From: a virus
Reading direction: 5' to 3' (one strand)
IMG/VR virus record: IMGVR_UViG_3300033996_001603
Coordinates: 1 to 20,749 of that record
DNA: 20,749 nt
Part shown: positions 1 to 7,867 of the stretch, piece by piece
Position numbering within the stretch: position 1 is the first letter of the stretch
Layout: the number at the start of each line of letters is the position of its first letter
The notes under the pieces: generated by a model
What the model was told of the DNA's origin: nothing
Seen by the model: the letters and a program-made list of their open reading frames with translations, nothing else
Databases searched by the model: none
Made by a program: the position numbers and the translations under genes

Positions 1-1981
1 TATATAAACTATCACTAGGTACAGAGTTTAATGTATAACCGGTAAAGAAACTTTCATTTACACTATAACCTGATGGATTAACTGAAATTTTTATATCAAA
101 AACACTTTGTAATAAATTGCAACCGGTTTGTCCTACTGTCAAATCTTTAAACCCTTTATTTAACATTTGAACTAACCCAAACTTGGTTTGACTATTTATT
201 GTAAAGTTTTCCCCACCCATAAGATATCTTTGGTAGGAAACATAGAGTTTATCACAATTTATAGTTGTTGACCTTTCTAAAGAACATCCTATATCATCAA
301 CTATTCTTAGAGTATATGTTCCGGCACTTAATCCTTCAACTTGAATTTCTTGAGGATTACCAATAACATTATTAGACCAATAAAACGTAAATGGTGGTGT
401 TCCTGAAGATATTAAAGCATTAATCATCCCATTAGAACCATTTCCACAAGATGTACTATACAAACTAAAATCTAAAGAACTACTTGGATTAACATAAACT
501 TGAGTGGTTTGAACACAACCCGCGGCATCCGTAACGGTTACGGTATGTTGTCCTGAACTAACATTTGAAAATGTAACCGCAGATAATGCGGTATTTGGAA
601 CATTCTGAATTCCATCCAAAGAGTAATTATATGGTGATACTCCACCATTAGTTCTTGTTACCGAGACAATTCCATTGTTTAAATTACAAGTTGTTCCAGT
701 CGTATTTGTTGAGATTGTGTAAGTATCTGTTGCAAATAAAGTAACCTCTTCCATGTAATAACAAGACGAAGAATCTTGAACCGCGACTGAATAAGTCCCT
801 GACGTTAAATTTGGGAATATTTGAACCGTATTATTTCCGCCAATGTTTTTTGTATTACCATTAGGATAAATTAAAGTATATGTGTATGGTGTAACACCTC
901 CAACCACAGATACTTTTATTGACCCGTCAGAACTTGAACAAGTTGACCCACTCGTATCAATAGTGACGGAGACCATTCCTTGAGGAGATATTAATGTGGT
1001 ACCTGCTACAAATGAACACAGTGCCGCATCTGTAACTTGGATAGAATAAAACCCGGGTGATAATCCATTTAAAGTCCAAGATGTCCCATATTGAATTGAT
1101 ACTTCTCCTGTGGACGCAGAATAGTAGAATGGTGCAGTACCTCCTGTAATTTGAATGGTCAATGACCCATCCGCGGCAAAACAACTTGGCGGTACTGCAG
1201 TAAATGTACCTAAACCCACTTGAGGTACATTAACCACATTTACCCCTTTAGTTTGTGAACACCCTAAAGAATCCGTAACAGTTACCGAATAGGCTCCCGA
1301 AGTTAGACCAGTTATCGTAGACCCTGTCGCTCCATTAGACCAAATATAACTATACGGGGGAGACCCAGTGACTCCTGTAACAAAAAGTTTACCTATAGGT
1401 GTTCCTCCACAAGAAGAATTTGGCACATTATATATTCCAAAATTTAATGGGCTAGAATCTTCAATAATAAAATTTTGACTATATCCTGTACAACCTCCAA
1501 TATCAACCACCTTCATATAATATGTTCCGGCACTTAAAGTACCAAAAATAACATCATTGACATTTATATTAGTACTTTGATTCGTGATTTCGTTATCATT
1601 AGAATCATATAAATAAAATTGTGTAGTTGAAAAATTTGAGGATGAGGTTCCTGTAACCGAACCATTATCTAAAGAACAGGTTGTCCCTTGGACTCCAAGA
1701 ATACTAGCACATACTCCTGATGATACAGGTATACTAATATTTAAAGTTTGTTGAACAGGTGCAGTACTATCACTAACGGTGGCTAGGTAATTACCGGAAC
1801 TTAATGAAGTTCTTATTGATGGATACAGAGATGTTATTGTATCTGTCCCCAAACTTGTTGGAGGAGTAGTAAGTAATGTCCATTGGACAATATATGGTTC
1901 ATTACCACCATTAATTGAAAGAGATATTGCACCTGAACCGTTACTTTGACAATCTCCAGTTATTAATAGATTATAATTCAT
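1..1981 (-). CDS. SprB-repeat tail/fibre protein, C-terminus cut off by left window edge
   Basis: An open frame of 660 codons runs from ATG at 1981 to the window edge with no stop, so the 3' end is missing. Residues about 11-566 form seven beta-sandwich-like repeats, the first one weak. Each has a core such as GGTxPYxYxWSNG followed by LxSGTYSVTVTDSxGC, the pattern of the SprB repeat of Bacteroidota adhesins. After residue 566 the sequence changes to a non-repeat module that resembles the C-terminus of the upstream 1000-residue protein. There is no signal peptide: the N-terminus is MNYNLLITGD. That argues for a virion component rather than a secreted host adhesin. The ATG overlaps the upstream TAA by one base (TAATG), so translation is probably coupled. 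A role as tail fibre or receptor-binding protein is inferred from position and repeats. An accessory decoration protein is the alternative. Confidence 0.85.
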   Translation of the reverse strand, partial: MNYNLLITGDCQSNGSGAISLSINGGNEPYIVQWTLLTTPPTSLGTDTITSLYPSIRTSLSSGNYLATVSDSTAPVQQTLNISIPVSSGVCASILGVQGTTCSLDNGSVTGTSSSNFSTTQFYLYDSNDNEITNQSTNINVNDVIFGTLSAGTYYMKVVDIGGCTGYSQNFIIEDSSPLNFGIYNVPNSSCGGTPIGKLFVTGVTGSPPYSYIWSNGATGSTITGLTSGAYSVTVTDSLGCSQTKGVNVVNVPQVGLGTFTAVPPSCFAADGSLTIQITGGTAPFYYSASTGEVSIQYGTSWTLNGLSPGFYSIQVTDAALCSFVAGTTLISPQGMVSVTIDTSGSTCSSSDGSIKVSVVGGVTPYTYTLIYPNGNTKNIGGNNTVQIFPNLTSGTYSVAVQDSSSCYYMEEVTLFATDTYTISTNTTGTTCNLNNGIVSVTRTNGGVSPYNYSLDGIQNVPNTALSAVTFSNVSSGQHTVTVTDAAGCVQTTQVYVNPSSSLDFSLYSTSCGNGSNGMINALISSGTPPFTFYWSNNVIGNPQEIQVEGLSAGTYTLRIVDDIGCSLERSTTINCDKLYVSYQRYLMGGENFTINSQTKFGLVQMLNKGFKDLTVGQTGCNLLQSVFDIKISVNPSGYSVNESFFTGYTLNSVPSDSLY
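284..1951 (-). repeat. Seven tandem SprB-like protein repeats (coding)
   Basis: The repeats are divergent at DNA level but clear in protein. By residue, with window positions, they are: R1 about 11-72 (weak), R2 102-164 (1678-1490), R3 191-241 (1411-1259), R4 267-322 (1183-1016), R5 348-407 (940-761), R6 432-489 (688-515) and R7 512-566 (448-284). R2 to R7 each start at a Cys followed by a D/N-G-S-like turn, and end with a Y-x-V-x-V-x-D strand plus Cys. A 22-27-residue connector separates consecutive repeats from R3 to R7. Confidence 0.8.
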
Positions 1982-4900
1982 TATCGAGCACAATTAATAT
2001 TAATGTTTATTCCTACATAGAGTGAAACTGAACTAATTGTTGTATTATTCAAACAATTTAAATTCGTTATTGTTAATATATTACCACTTACTAAATTGTC
2101 ACTATTAAACGAATAAGAATATCCATAATTTATTAATTGTGGTAAATAATTAAGCAATGCAAATCTCCATTGATTTGGAGTTGGGACATCTAATATACCG
2201 TATCCAGTATAAAAAAGTTCTTTTATTATTTGTTGCCCATCAATAACTAAATCTACATACCATTCAGTTAATACTGAATTTTGGTTACAATCATTTAGGG
2301 TTAAACCTTGTTGTGATAACATATTATTAAGTGTATAACCTAAGATACTACTGAAGTTTGAAACTTTTATATCCTGATTAAACCATGGATAAATGTTAAA
2401 GGTAGCCTCTTCTGAATTACAAGTGTAATCAAAAATACCTGAATTTATATAACATGGATTGACAGGAACTAAAATAAATTCACAACCTCGTTGTCGTCTA
2501 TACGCCAACTTTTGTTTGTGGAAAATAGAATTTTCCAATCTAACTCCCCCATTCCATATTGTAGTTGCAGGAACCATTTGTTCCACCAACTTTGTCCAAT
2601 ATGGTCCAATTCCATTTACATAATCAATTAACTTTTGATAAGTATATTGGTTATTTGGTAATCCAACTGTTTGTTCCGATTCGATATATTTCCAAAAGAT
2701 TGATTGGAGTGTTGGGTATCCTCCGGTTTTTCCATCTGAAATATATTGTCTATTTCTTGTGTTAATCATATTCTCCCAAAATGTTTGAGAAAATTCAAAG
2801 AATGTTTTTTTCTTTGGTTCAGGATTAATGTATGTCCAATCGACTCCTCCAGGTACCGGATATCCCACCGTTAATCCCGATTCAGGTATTGGATAATCAT
2901 ATTGTCTTGATTGGTCCCAAACATCATATACGAGACCTTGCGCGGGATTTAAGAAAATATCAACATTTTTAACATTCAACACTAATTTTTCATTATCCAC
3001 AAAATAATAAGCGTTATAATCTCCTTGAGTCGATATTCTTATTTTATCGTCGCTAGATAACCAAGATTTATTATTATCAACAACTTTTTGTAATTTGAAA
3101 CCTTCACTCATATATGGAAAGTTTCGGTATCGGTTAAGATAAGTCTGACCGTAAGTGAACGGTGTTAGTTGAGTTTGGATATTAAAATTTTGTCCTGTGT
3201 ATACATTTCCGGTTATTTGGACAGCATCAGGACTTCTATGTTGTGGTGTTACTTCATACCAACCTGCACCAATTTGAAAAAAGAATGTTTCCGTATTTTG
3301 AGGTGCTTTTGGATACCCTTCAGTATCAATAGGGTAATCAGTTAAATTTACATTAACATCTTGGTATATCTCACTCGATGTAAATGCGGTATATAAATTT
3401 CCTTGAATCTTGTATGTGTCATTTGGTAAATAACTAGGAACATTATTAACATAAGTTCCACCTGATATAGCAGCCCATTGAGTATCGAATTGTTCAAGAT
3501 TAATTTTTTGGTCAGCCAAATAGATGTGCTCATTGTATTCGATTAATGAATCAGGTGCTCCGATTAATCTTAATAAAAACTCAATTGACCTTCTTGTTCC
3601 TTTTGATTTAAAAAGATAGGAAGCATTGAGAATTAAATTACGATAATAAGCATAATTTAACTCTGTTGGAGTCAGGGCTCTTGCGTATCCAGGATATGTT
3701 GGAGTTGAGGTATTACCAAAAACTGAACTTAAAAAATCTTCATTTGTTATTGGAGAAAAGTTTGATGACCACCCTAATGTTCTTGACAAATTCACCAACA
3801 ATTCTGAAGGGATGTCATTTGAAGGGTTATAGTTAACCGAATTCATATAAGCTAATCCGTCAATGAATTGTTTTACTTGGTCAAAACTTCTACCATAGAT
3901 TTGAAATATTTTTTCAACTTTTTGACCTAAAGTATCAAATTCTTTTAAAGAATCTGTAACTAAAAATCTTGAGATTAAGTTTGTTTTGAAAGAATCTAAA
4001 TTAATCGCAATTGCCTGAATTTCTTCAAGATAGTTGTCGAATAGAAATGAACTAATATCTAAATTCCAAGGTCCTTTTTTCGGCCAAGTAACTTGTTTGT
4101 ATTCAGTATATGTTTGACCATATTCATTTTGTTGTGGGACTTGGAATACTGCAGTATATTCAGGTCTTACTAATCTATTAACCAAGAATTTTTCAACTTC
4201 GTCAAACGATTCTTGGAAAGTTTTATCAACGATATAGTCGTTGGGTCTAACTTGGAACTCATCATTAATTGTTGTTGCGGTGGTTCCGAATGGTGCCCCT
4301 GAAGCGTAAAGTTGAATGTATCCTAATGATAATGTTTCTGATGGAACAAACGCCAATATATTAAAAATATTATCATTAATACTAACACAATAATCCAAGT
4401 AAGTATTATATAGATTTCTATATGGTGACACACTAATCTCTCTGATGTTTAAATTAGTTGTAGCATTTATAGAATAATCAATATCAAAAGGGTTACTAAT
4501 TCTATCTACATTTACTTTAAAATAAGTTTCATCAGCTTCACTATCATACACAATATCATAAGCGGTATTACCTGTAACATAATCATCATTAGTGAACATC
4601 ACATCTAATGATGCCGGAAAGTAATTAATAATTTTTGTTATCGACACACTAAATCTTTTAGATAGTGAACCATACATTGAAAAATTAAGAACTTGGGAAA
4701 TATCGTAATTAGGATAAACTCTAAATTGTGTTGCAAGTATTAGTCTACTTTGTTCCAAACTGTCTACACCCAACATGTCTAACGATATTGGTTCGGAGAA
4801 AGCTCCGACATTGAAGGTTCTGTTCACCTTTTCCGTTACACCCGTAGTAAACTCAAAATTACCTTGCGTAAGTCCTCCCCCTTCAACGGTTTGTAATCCT

Positions 4901-4983
4901 ACAATGTTGTCAGAAAAAGTCCCCGCACCATTACCAGGACGCGGCGGATAAAAGTATTTAGTATTTTTTATCTCTACCGCCAT
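1981..4983 (-). CDS. Large baseplate/tail protein with tail-protein-I-like segment (1000 aa)
   Basis: This is a complete 1000-residue frame. It begins at an ATG that shares one base with the upstream TAA (TAATG) and ends in another TAATG with the downstream SprB-repeat gene. Residues about 440-490 contain YYRNLILNASYLFKSKGTRR followed by SIEFLLRLIGAPDSLIEYNE, a helical pattern like P2 tail protein I and its wedge relatives, where a long helix precedes a K-G-T-R-x-x-E/I-x-x-L-x-x-L/I-G turn. A second compact motif lies at about 798-834 (VEQMVPATTIW, ENSIFHKQKLAYRRQRGC). The last 146 residues resemble the C-terminal part of the next gene's product. The length is close to T4 gp7 (1032 aa), which is also a wedge protein, but I cannot show homology. 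A baseplate structural role is likely and the precise counterpart is uncertain. No signal peptide or membrane segment is visible. Confidence 0.82.
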   Translation of the reverse strand: MAVEIKNTKYFYPPRPGNGAGTFSDNIVGLQTVEGGGLTQGNFEFTTGVTEKVNRTFNVGAFSEPISLDMLGVDSLEQSRLILATQFRVYPNYDISQVLNFSMYGSLSKRFSVSITKIINYFPASLDVMFTNDDYVTGNTAYDIVYDSEADETYFKVNVDRISNPFDIDYSINATTNLNIREISVSPYRNLYNTYLDYCVSINDNIFNILAFVPSETLSLGYIQLYASGAPFGTTATTINDEFQVRPNDYIVDKTFQESFDEVEKFLVNRLVRPEYTAVFQVPQQNEYGQTYTEYKQVTWPKKGPWNLDISSFLFDNYLEEIQAIAINLDSFKTNLISRFLVTDSLKEFDTLGQKVEKIFQIYGRSFDQVKQFIDGLAYMNSVNYNPSNDIPSELLVNLSRTLGWSSNFSPITNEDFLSSVFGNTSTPTYPGYARALTPTELNYAYYRNLILNASYLFKSKGTRRSIEFLLRLIGAPDSLIEYNEHIYLADQKINLEQFDTQWAAISGGTYVNNVPSYLPNDTYKIQGNLYTAFTSSEIYQDVNVNLTDYPIDTEGYPKAPQNTETFFFQIGAGWYEVTPQHRSPDAVQITGNVYTGQNFNIQTQLTPFTYGQTYLNRYRNFPYMSEGFKLQKVVDNNKSWLSSDDKIRISTQGDYNAYYFVDNEKLVLNVKNVDIFLNPAQGLVYDVWDQSRQYDYPIPESGLTVGYPVPGGVDWTYINPEPKKKTFFEFSQTFWENMINTRNRQYISDGKTGGYPTLQSIFWKYIESEQTVGLPNNQYTYQKLIDYVNGIGPYWTKLVEQMVPATTIWNGGVRLENSIFHKQKLAYRRQRGCEFILVPVNPCYINSGIFDYTCNSEEATFNIYPWFNQDIKVSNFSSILGYTLNNMLSQQGLTLNDCNQNSVLTEWYVDLVIDGQQIIKELFYTGYGILDVPTPNQWRFALLNYLPQLINYGYSYSFNSDNLVSGNILTITNLNCLNNTTISSVSLYVGINININCAR
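1984..2421 (-). other. C-terminal module shared with the downstream SprB-repeat protein
   Basis: This is residues 855-1000 of the 1000-residue protein. The stretch FYTGYGILDVPTPNQW (about 924-939) lines up with FFTGYTLNSVPSDSLY near the cut end of the next protein. Upstream of it, a MLxxxx..LTxxxxxC spacing and a hydrophobic beta strand (WYVDLVID versus VFDIKIS) also correspond. I aligned these by eye. The downstream copy occupies roughly positions 2-283 and is incomplete. Confidence 0.55.
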
Positions 4984-5891
4984 TAACTCGTTATTGTTGT
5001 GAAGTTTTTACTAAAATCAATATTATTTCCTCTACTTTGTCTAACCTCATAAAGAAGAGCGTTAAATTGGTCTCTAATTTCGTATAGATTGTATTGTCTG
5101 TAAATATTATTTTCAGAATCGTAAATTGTGTAGATACCATCATCAATAGATTTAGTCTGATTACCATAAAGAGCAATTGCAAGAGATGATATGTCATATT
5201 CAACCATTTCAACCTCTAATGTAACCGGATTGAAAAATGTATTTGTGATTATAATATTTTGGTCAGGTTGTCCAATAAAAGGTGTTGCATTTGGTTTATT
5301 TGTCGGAGAAGATGATGGTGATAGTGTTAAAAAAATTAAATTTGAACTACCATCAACATATCTATATCTTATTGACTTTTGAGTTGTATTTACTTCATTA
5401 GATACAACCGGCTCACAAAAGAAAGATGAAGTCACAACTCTAAAGAAATTTGGTATTTTTGAGCCATCTGGATTCAAATATTCAATTCTAAATCCAACCA
5501 AACCTTGTGGAACAAATTTATTCTGATATTGAACCGGTACATTTGTAATGTCAATTACAATACCTTTAACATTTGGTAATGCACTTAACACACCACAATC
5601 TGTTATTACGGTTCTAATTTGAGCAGGTCTTAGATATAAAGTATAAATTCCAAGAGCGTTAAATTGTTCGGCAGGTAATGTTAAATTATATAACCCCCCC
5701 AAAATTTCAACATTCGCATTCCCACCTGTTTCTGTATTATTAAAATATGGTTTTAGTAATGTTTGAGCATCAAGTTCTGTTAGGATGAAATTATCCGTAA
5801 CATCCCTTGATGGTGTATAGTTCATTATGATTTGAACATCTTCAGGACTTACGTCTGAAGGTCTTATCGTGCCGTAGCTTCCAATTGCCAT
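4983..5891 (-). CDS. Putative virion structural protein (302 aa)
   Basis: This is a complete 302-residue frame with ATG at 5891, 24 bases after the preceding gene. That gap holds a TATTTATA promoter-like element. The TAA overlaps the next ATG by one base. I do not recognise the family. Residues 75-115 form a hydrophobic strand-rich core (QFNALGIYTLYLRPAQI, LPNVKGIVIDI). Residues 125-185 look like a beta domain (GFRIEYLNPDG, FFRVVTSSFF). Residues 189-208 are a Ser/Pro/Asn-rich linker. The C-terminal 40 residues (YDSENNIYRQYNLYEIRDQF...) look helical and could assemble with neighbours. There is no signal peptide or catalytic motif. The position between the PKD protein and the 1000-residue wedge-like protein supports a baseplate or fibre-connector role, by inference only. 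Confidence 0.75.
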   Translation of the reverse strand: MAIGSYGTIRPSDVSPEDVQIIMNYTPSRDVTDNFILTELDAQTLLKPYFNNTETGGNANVEILGGLYNLTLPAEQFNALGIYTLYLRPAQIRTVITDCGVLSALPNVKGIVIDITNVPVQYQNKFVPQGLVGFRIEYLNPDGSKIPNFFRVVTSSFFCEPVVSNEVNTTQKSIRYRYVDGSSNLIFLTLSPSSSPTNKPNATPFIGQPDQNIIITNTFFNPVTLEVEMVEYDISSLAIALYGNQTKSIDDGIYTIYDSENNIYRQYNLYEIRDQFNALLYEVRQSRGNNIDFSKNFTTITS

Positions 5892-5901
5892 TTTGTCTTT
5901 T

Positions 5902-5915
5902 TATTTATAAATAGT
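5902..5915 (-). promoter_or_regulatory. TATTTATA promoter-like element before the 302-residue gene
   Basis: The coding strand reads ACTATTTATAAATA, 11 bases upstream of the ATG at 5891, inside a gap of only 24 bases. Its TATTTATAAATA core (5902-5913) is self-complementary, so it cannot be oriented by sequence alone. It matches the elements at 15085-15092 and 17505-17512. Confidence 0.4.
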
Positions 5916-7025
5916 TTAGTTCTTTTTTTCAACATTAAAAAATCCATACCCATAGTTTATCATATCACCTAAATTATCAACTTCTCCTAATCTTTGAATT
6001 CTTTCATATGCAGAATTCTTTCCGCGTTCAATAAAAATATCGGATTGTATTTGTGCCTGAGCAACAACTTTTAATAAAACTTCATCTTTAGTAATAGGTA
6101 CCGCAGTCAAATTATTATCAGTAAATCCCGAAGATTGTTCAAAAAATATTGTTGTTCCATCGATATAATCAAAGTAATTAACAGAGTTTATAGTATAGGC
6201 CGTATATATTGGATTCATGTCCGTAATTATACCCCATATTTGATTATTTTTAATTACAGGTGTGTTAACTTCATATTTTACCGACCCATATAACGCCAAA
6301 TCAGTAATACTTGATTTTGTTATTCCGGAAACCGTATATGGTATGGTCACGTAATTAATTGATGTTTGAGGTTGAACTTCATTAACCGAGTCACCCGAAA
6401 ATATATAATCGTAACTAACAGGGGTCTGAGACCAGTTACCACCAGCAGGTGTAAAAAACGCTTCACCGTTTGGATTGGTTGGGACAACATTAGTATAAGG
6501 TGTTGTAATCGTTTTACTTACTCTTGTAATCCCCCAAGGGTTTGTCTGTTCTAATGTAATTTGATAAGTTTTATTTGCTGTAGGATATGTGTGACTTAGG
6601 GAATTTGGTGTATATGTTGTTATTGTCTGTTTTGAACTACCATCCCCCCAATCTATTTTATATGAAGACAACTCCAAAAATTTTTGAAATTCACTTGAAG
6701 TATTGTAGATATTAACCGTATATGGGGTTTGGGTTGTAGAAGAAAATATAAAATTCGTAACAACATCTTTTTGTAATACCGCACCATCAAATGGACTATA
6801 ATATCCAACATCTATTGCGGTTTGTCTAATTAGTATTGGAACCGTTAACCCTGTTAATAATGAAGACCCGTTTGGCCCGGAACTAAGAACTTGGGTCATT
6901 GCAGAGTAAACACCGACAGTTTGTCCGGTAGAATTACCACTTACATTGTTTCCTTGTAAATTTACTAAAAATAAATCACCTTTTATTGTCTCAGGTGAAA
7001 CTATTATTTTATAAAAATCTTCCAT
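5916..7025 (-). CDS. PKD-domain virion protein (369 aa)
   Basis: This is a complete 369-residue frame whose ATG overlaps the upstream TAA by one base. Residues about 90-176 form a PKD (polycystic-kidney-disease-like) Ig fold. It has the diagnostic turn YKIDWGDGSS (W126-G129), the SHTYPTANKTYQITLEQ strand (H145-Y147) and a terminal VSKTITTP strand. PKD domains are common binding or spacer modules of extracellular proteins, and in phage they occur in tail and fibre proteins. The C-terminal 40 residues (SDIFIERGKNSAYERIQRLG, then EVDNLGDMINYGYGFFNV) are hydrophilic and look like a conserved docking tail. There is no signal peptide. The flanks (residues 1-89 and 180-320) are beta-rich and unassigned. 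The PKD call is confident. The role as a tail or baseplate decoration is inferred from the operon. Confidence 0.82.
   Translation of the reverse strand: MEDFYKIIVSPETIKGDLFLVNLQGNNVSGNSTGQTVGVYSAMTQVLSSGPNGSSLLTGLTVPILIRQTAIDVGYYSPFDGAVLQKDVVTNFIFSSTTQTPYTVNIYNTSSEFQKFLELSSYKIDWGDGSSKQTITTYTPNSLSHTYPTANKTYQITLEQTNPWGITRVSKTITTPYTNVVPTNPNGEAFFTPAGGNWSQTPVSYDYIFSGDSVNEVQPQTSINYVTIPYTVSGITKSSITDLALYGSVKYEVNTPVIKNNQIWGIITDMNPIYTAYTINSVNYFDYIDGTTIFFEQSSGFTDNNLTAVPITKDEVLLKVVAQAQIQSDIFIERGKNSAYERIQRLGEVDNLGDMINYGYGFFNVEKKN
6498..6758 (-). other. PKD domain coding segment
   Basis: Codons 90-176 of the 369-residue protein encode one PKD-like Ig domain, with the WGDG turn and the HTY strand about 16 residues later, as in typical PKD domains. 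Confidence 0.8.
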
Positions 7026-7867
7026 TATTGAGGATTAACATATTCATACCATTTTATGGGTATAGTCGCACCCGCCCTGTTATTTAAGTTACTATATATA
7101 TTCTGATATTTGTTTATATTAAAAACTTGATAGTTTTGTTTTTCATAATCTAAGTCAACTCTATAATAAAAATAATTTTTATAATCAAAAACGTATTTAT
7201 CTCCCTGTATTGATGATTGAGGCATGTTCATCATTTTTGTGAAAAATCCTCGTCTAGCATCATAAAATTTTGCGGTCATATAGAATGTTGATATGTCCAA
7301 GAAATTTCTTTTCTTTAACCAATAGATAAAAAACCCTTCTTTATCTCCGACATAATCCAAAACAAAATAAGGTCTTTTAATTTTAACGGGAGTCCTATCC
7401 AGCAAAGCATCCTGAGTTAACCCTTGTTGTGTTGGTATTATTATTGTAATATAGTTCGTTTGTCGTTTTTCATCAACACTATCGTATAAATCTAACTTGA
7501 AAAAAGAATTTGAGAAATTATTTGTGTAATAATATATTTCTTGAGTGGTGAATCCTTCGTAAAGGTATGTACCGCTCCAACTTAATGGAGTATTTAAAGA
7601 CCCTCCTGACCAAAAATTAAATTCATACTGAATGTCAGTAAACTCAAAAGGTGTATTACTTAACGGGTCTTGAATGGTTATTGGAGCATGAGCGAATCTA
7701 TCAACTTCAAAATCACCATAATCGCCAGTAACTTGTTTAATGATTTCAGCTTCATATTCATCAATACTTTGGTCTAACCCAAGATAATCCCAAGTTAATT
7801 GAATAGGTATAACCAATTCTTTATTTGTAAATCCGTCTTTCCTTATTTGTATTTTATTCACATCCAT
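7025..7867 (-). CDS. Putative virion structural protein (280 aa)
   Basis: This is a complete 280-residue frame. ATG at 7867 lies 14 bases inside the end of the upstream gene, and its TAA forms TAATG with the next start. The family is not recognised. The protein is rich in Tyr, Phe and Asn. The N-terminal part (MDVNKIQIRKDGFTNKELVI) looks like a start strand. The most patterned part is residues 155-245: TPVKIKRPYFVLDYVGDKEG, GFFIYWLKKRNFLDISTFYM, YDARRGFFTKMMN and NYFYYRVDLDYE, alternating aromatic and charged residues as in beta-sheets. No signal peptide, membrane segment or active-site motif is visible. Coupling to its neighbours suggests the product is incorporated stoichiometrically with them in the baseplate or proximal fibres. 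Confidence 0.75.
   Translation of the reverse strand: MDVNKIQIRKDGFTNKELVIPIQLTWDYLGLDQSIDEYEAEIIKQVTGDYGDFEVDRFAHAPITIQDPLSNTPFEFTDIQYEFNFWSGGSLNTPLSWSGTYLYEGFTTQEIYYYTNNFSNSFFKLDLYDSVDEKRQTNYITIIIPTQQGLTQDALLDRTPVKIKRPYFVLDYVGDKEGFFIYWLKKRNFLDISTFYMTAKFYDARRGFFTKMMNMPQSSIQGDKYVFDYKNYFYYRVDLDYEKQNYQVFNINKYQNIYSNLNNRAGATIPIKWYEYVNPQ

Noticed and set aside
5694-5700. Run of seven C (G7 on the coding strand) as a phase-variation or frameshift site
   Set aside because: The 302-residue frame is intact through it, encoding LGGLYNL, and no alternative extended frame joins there.
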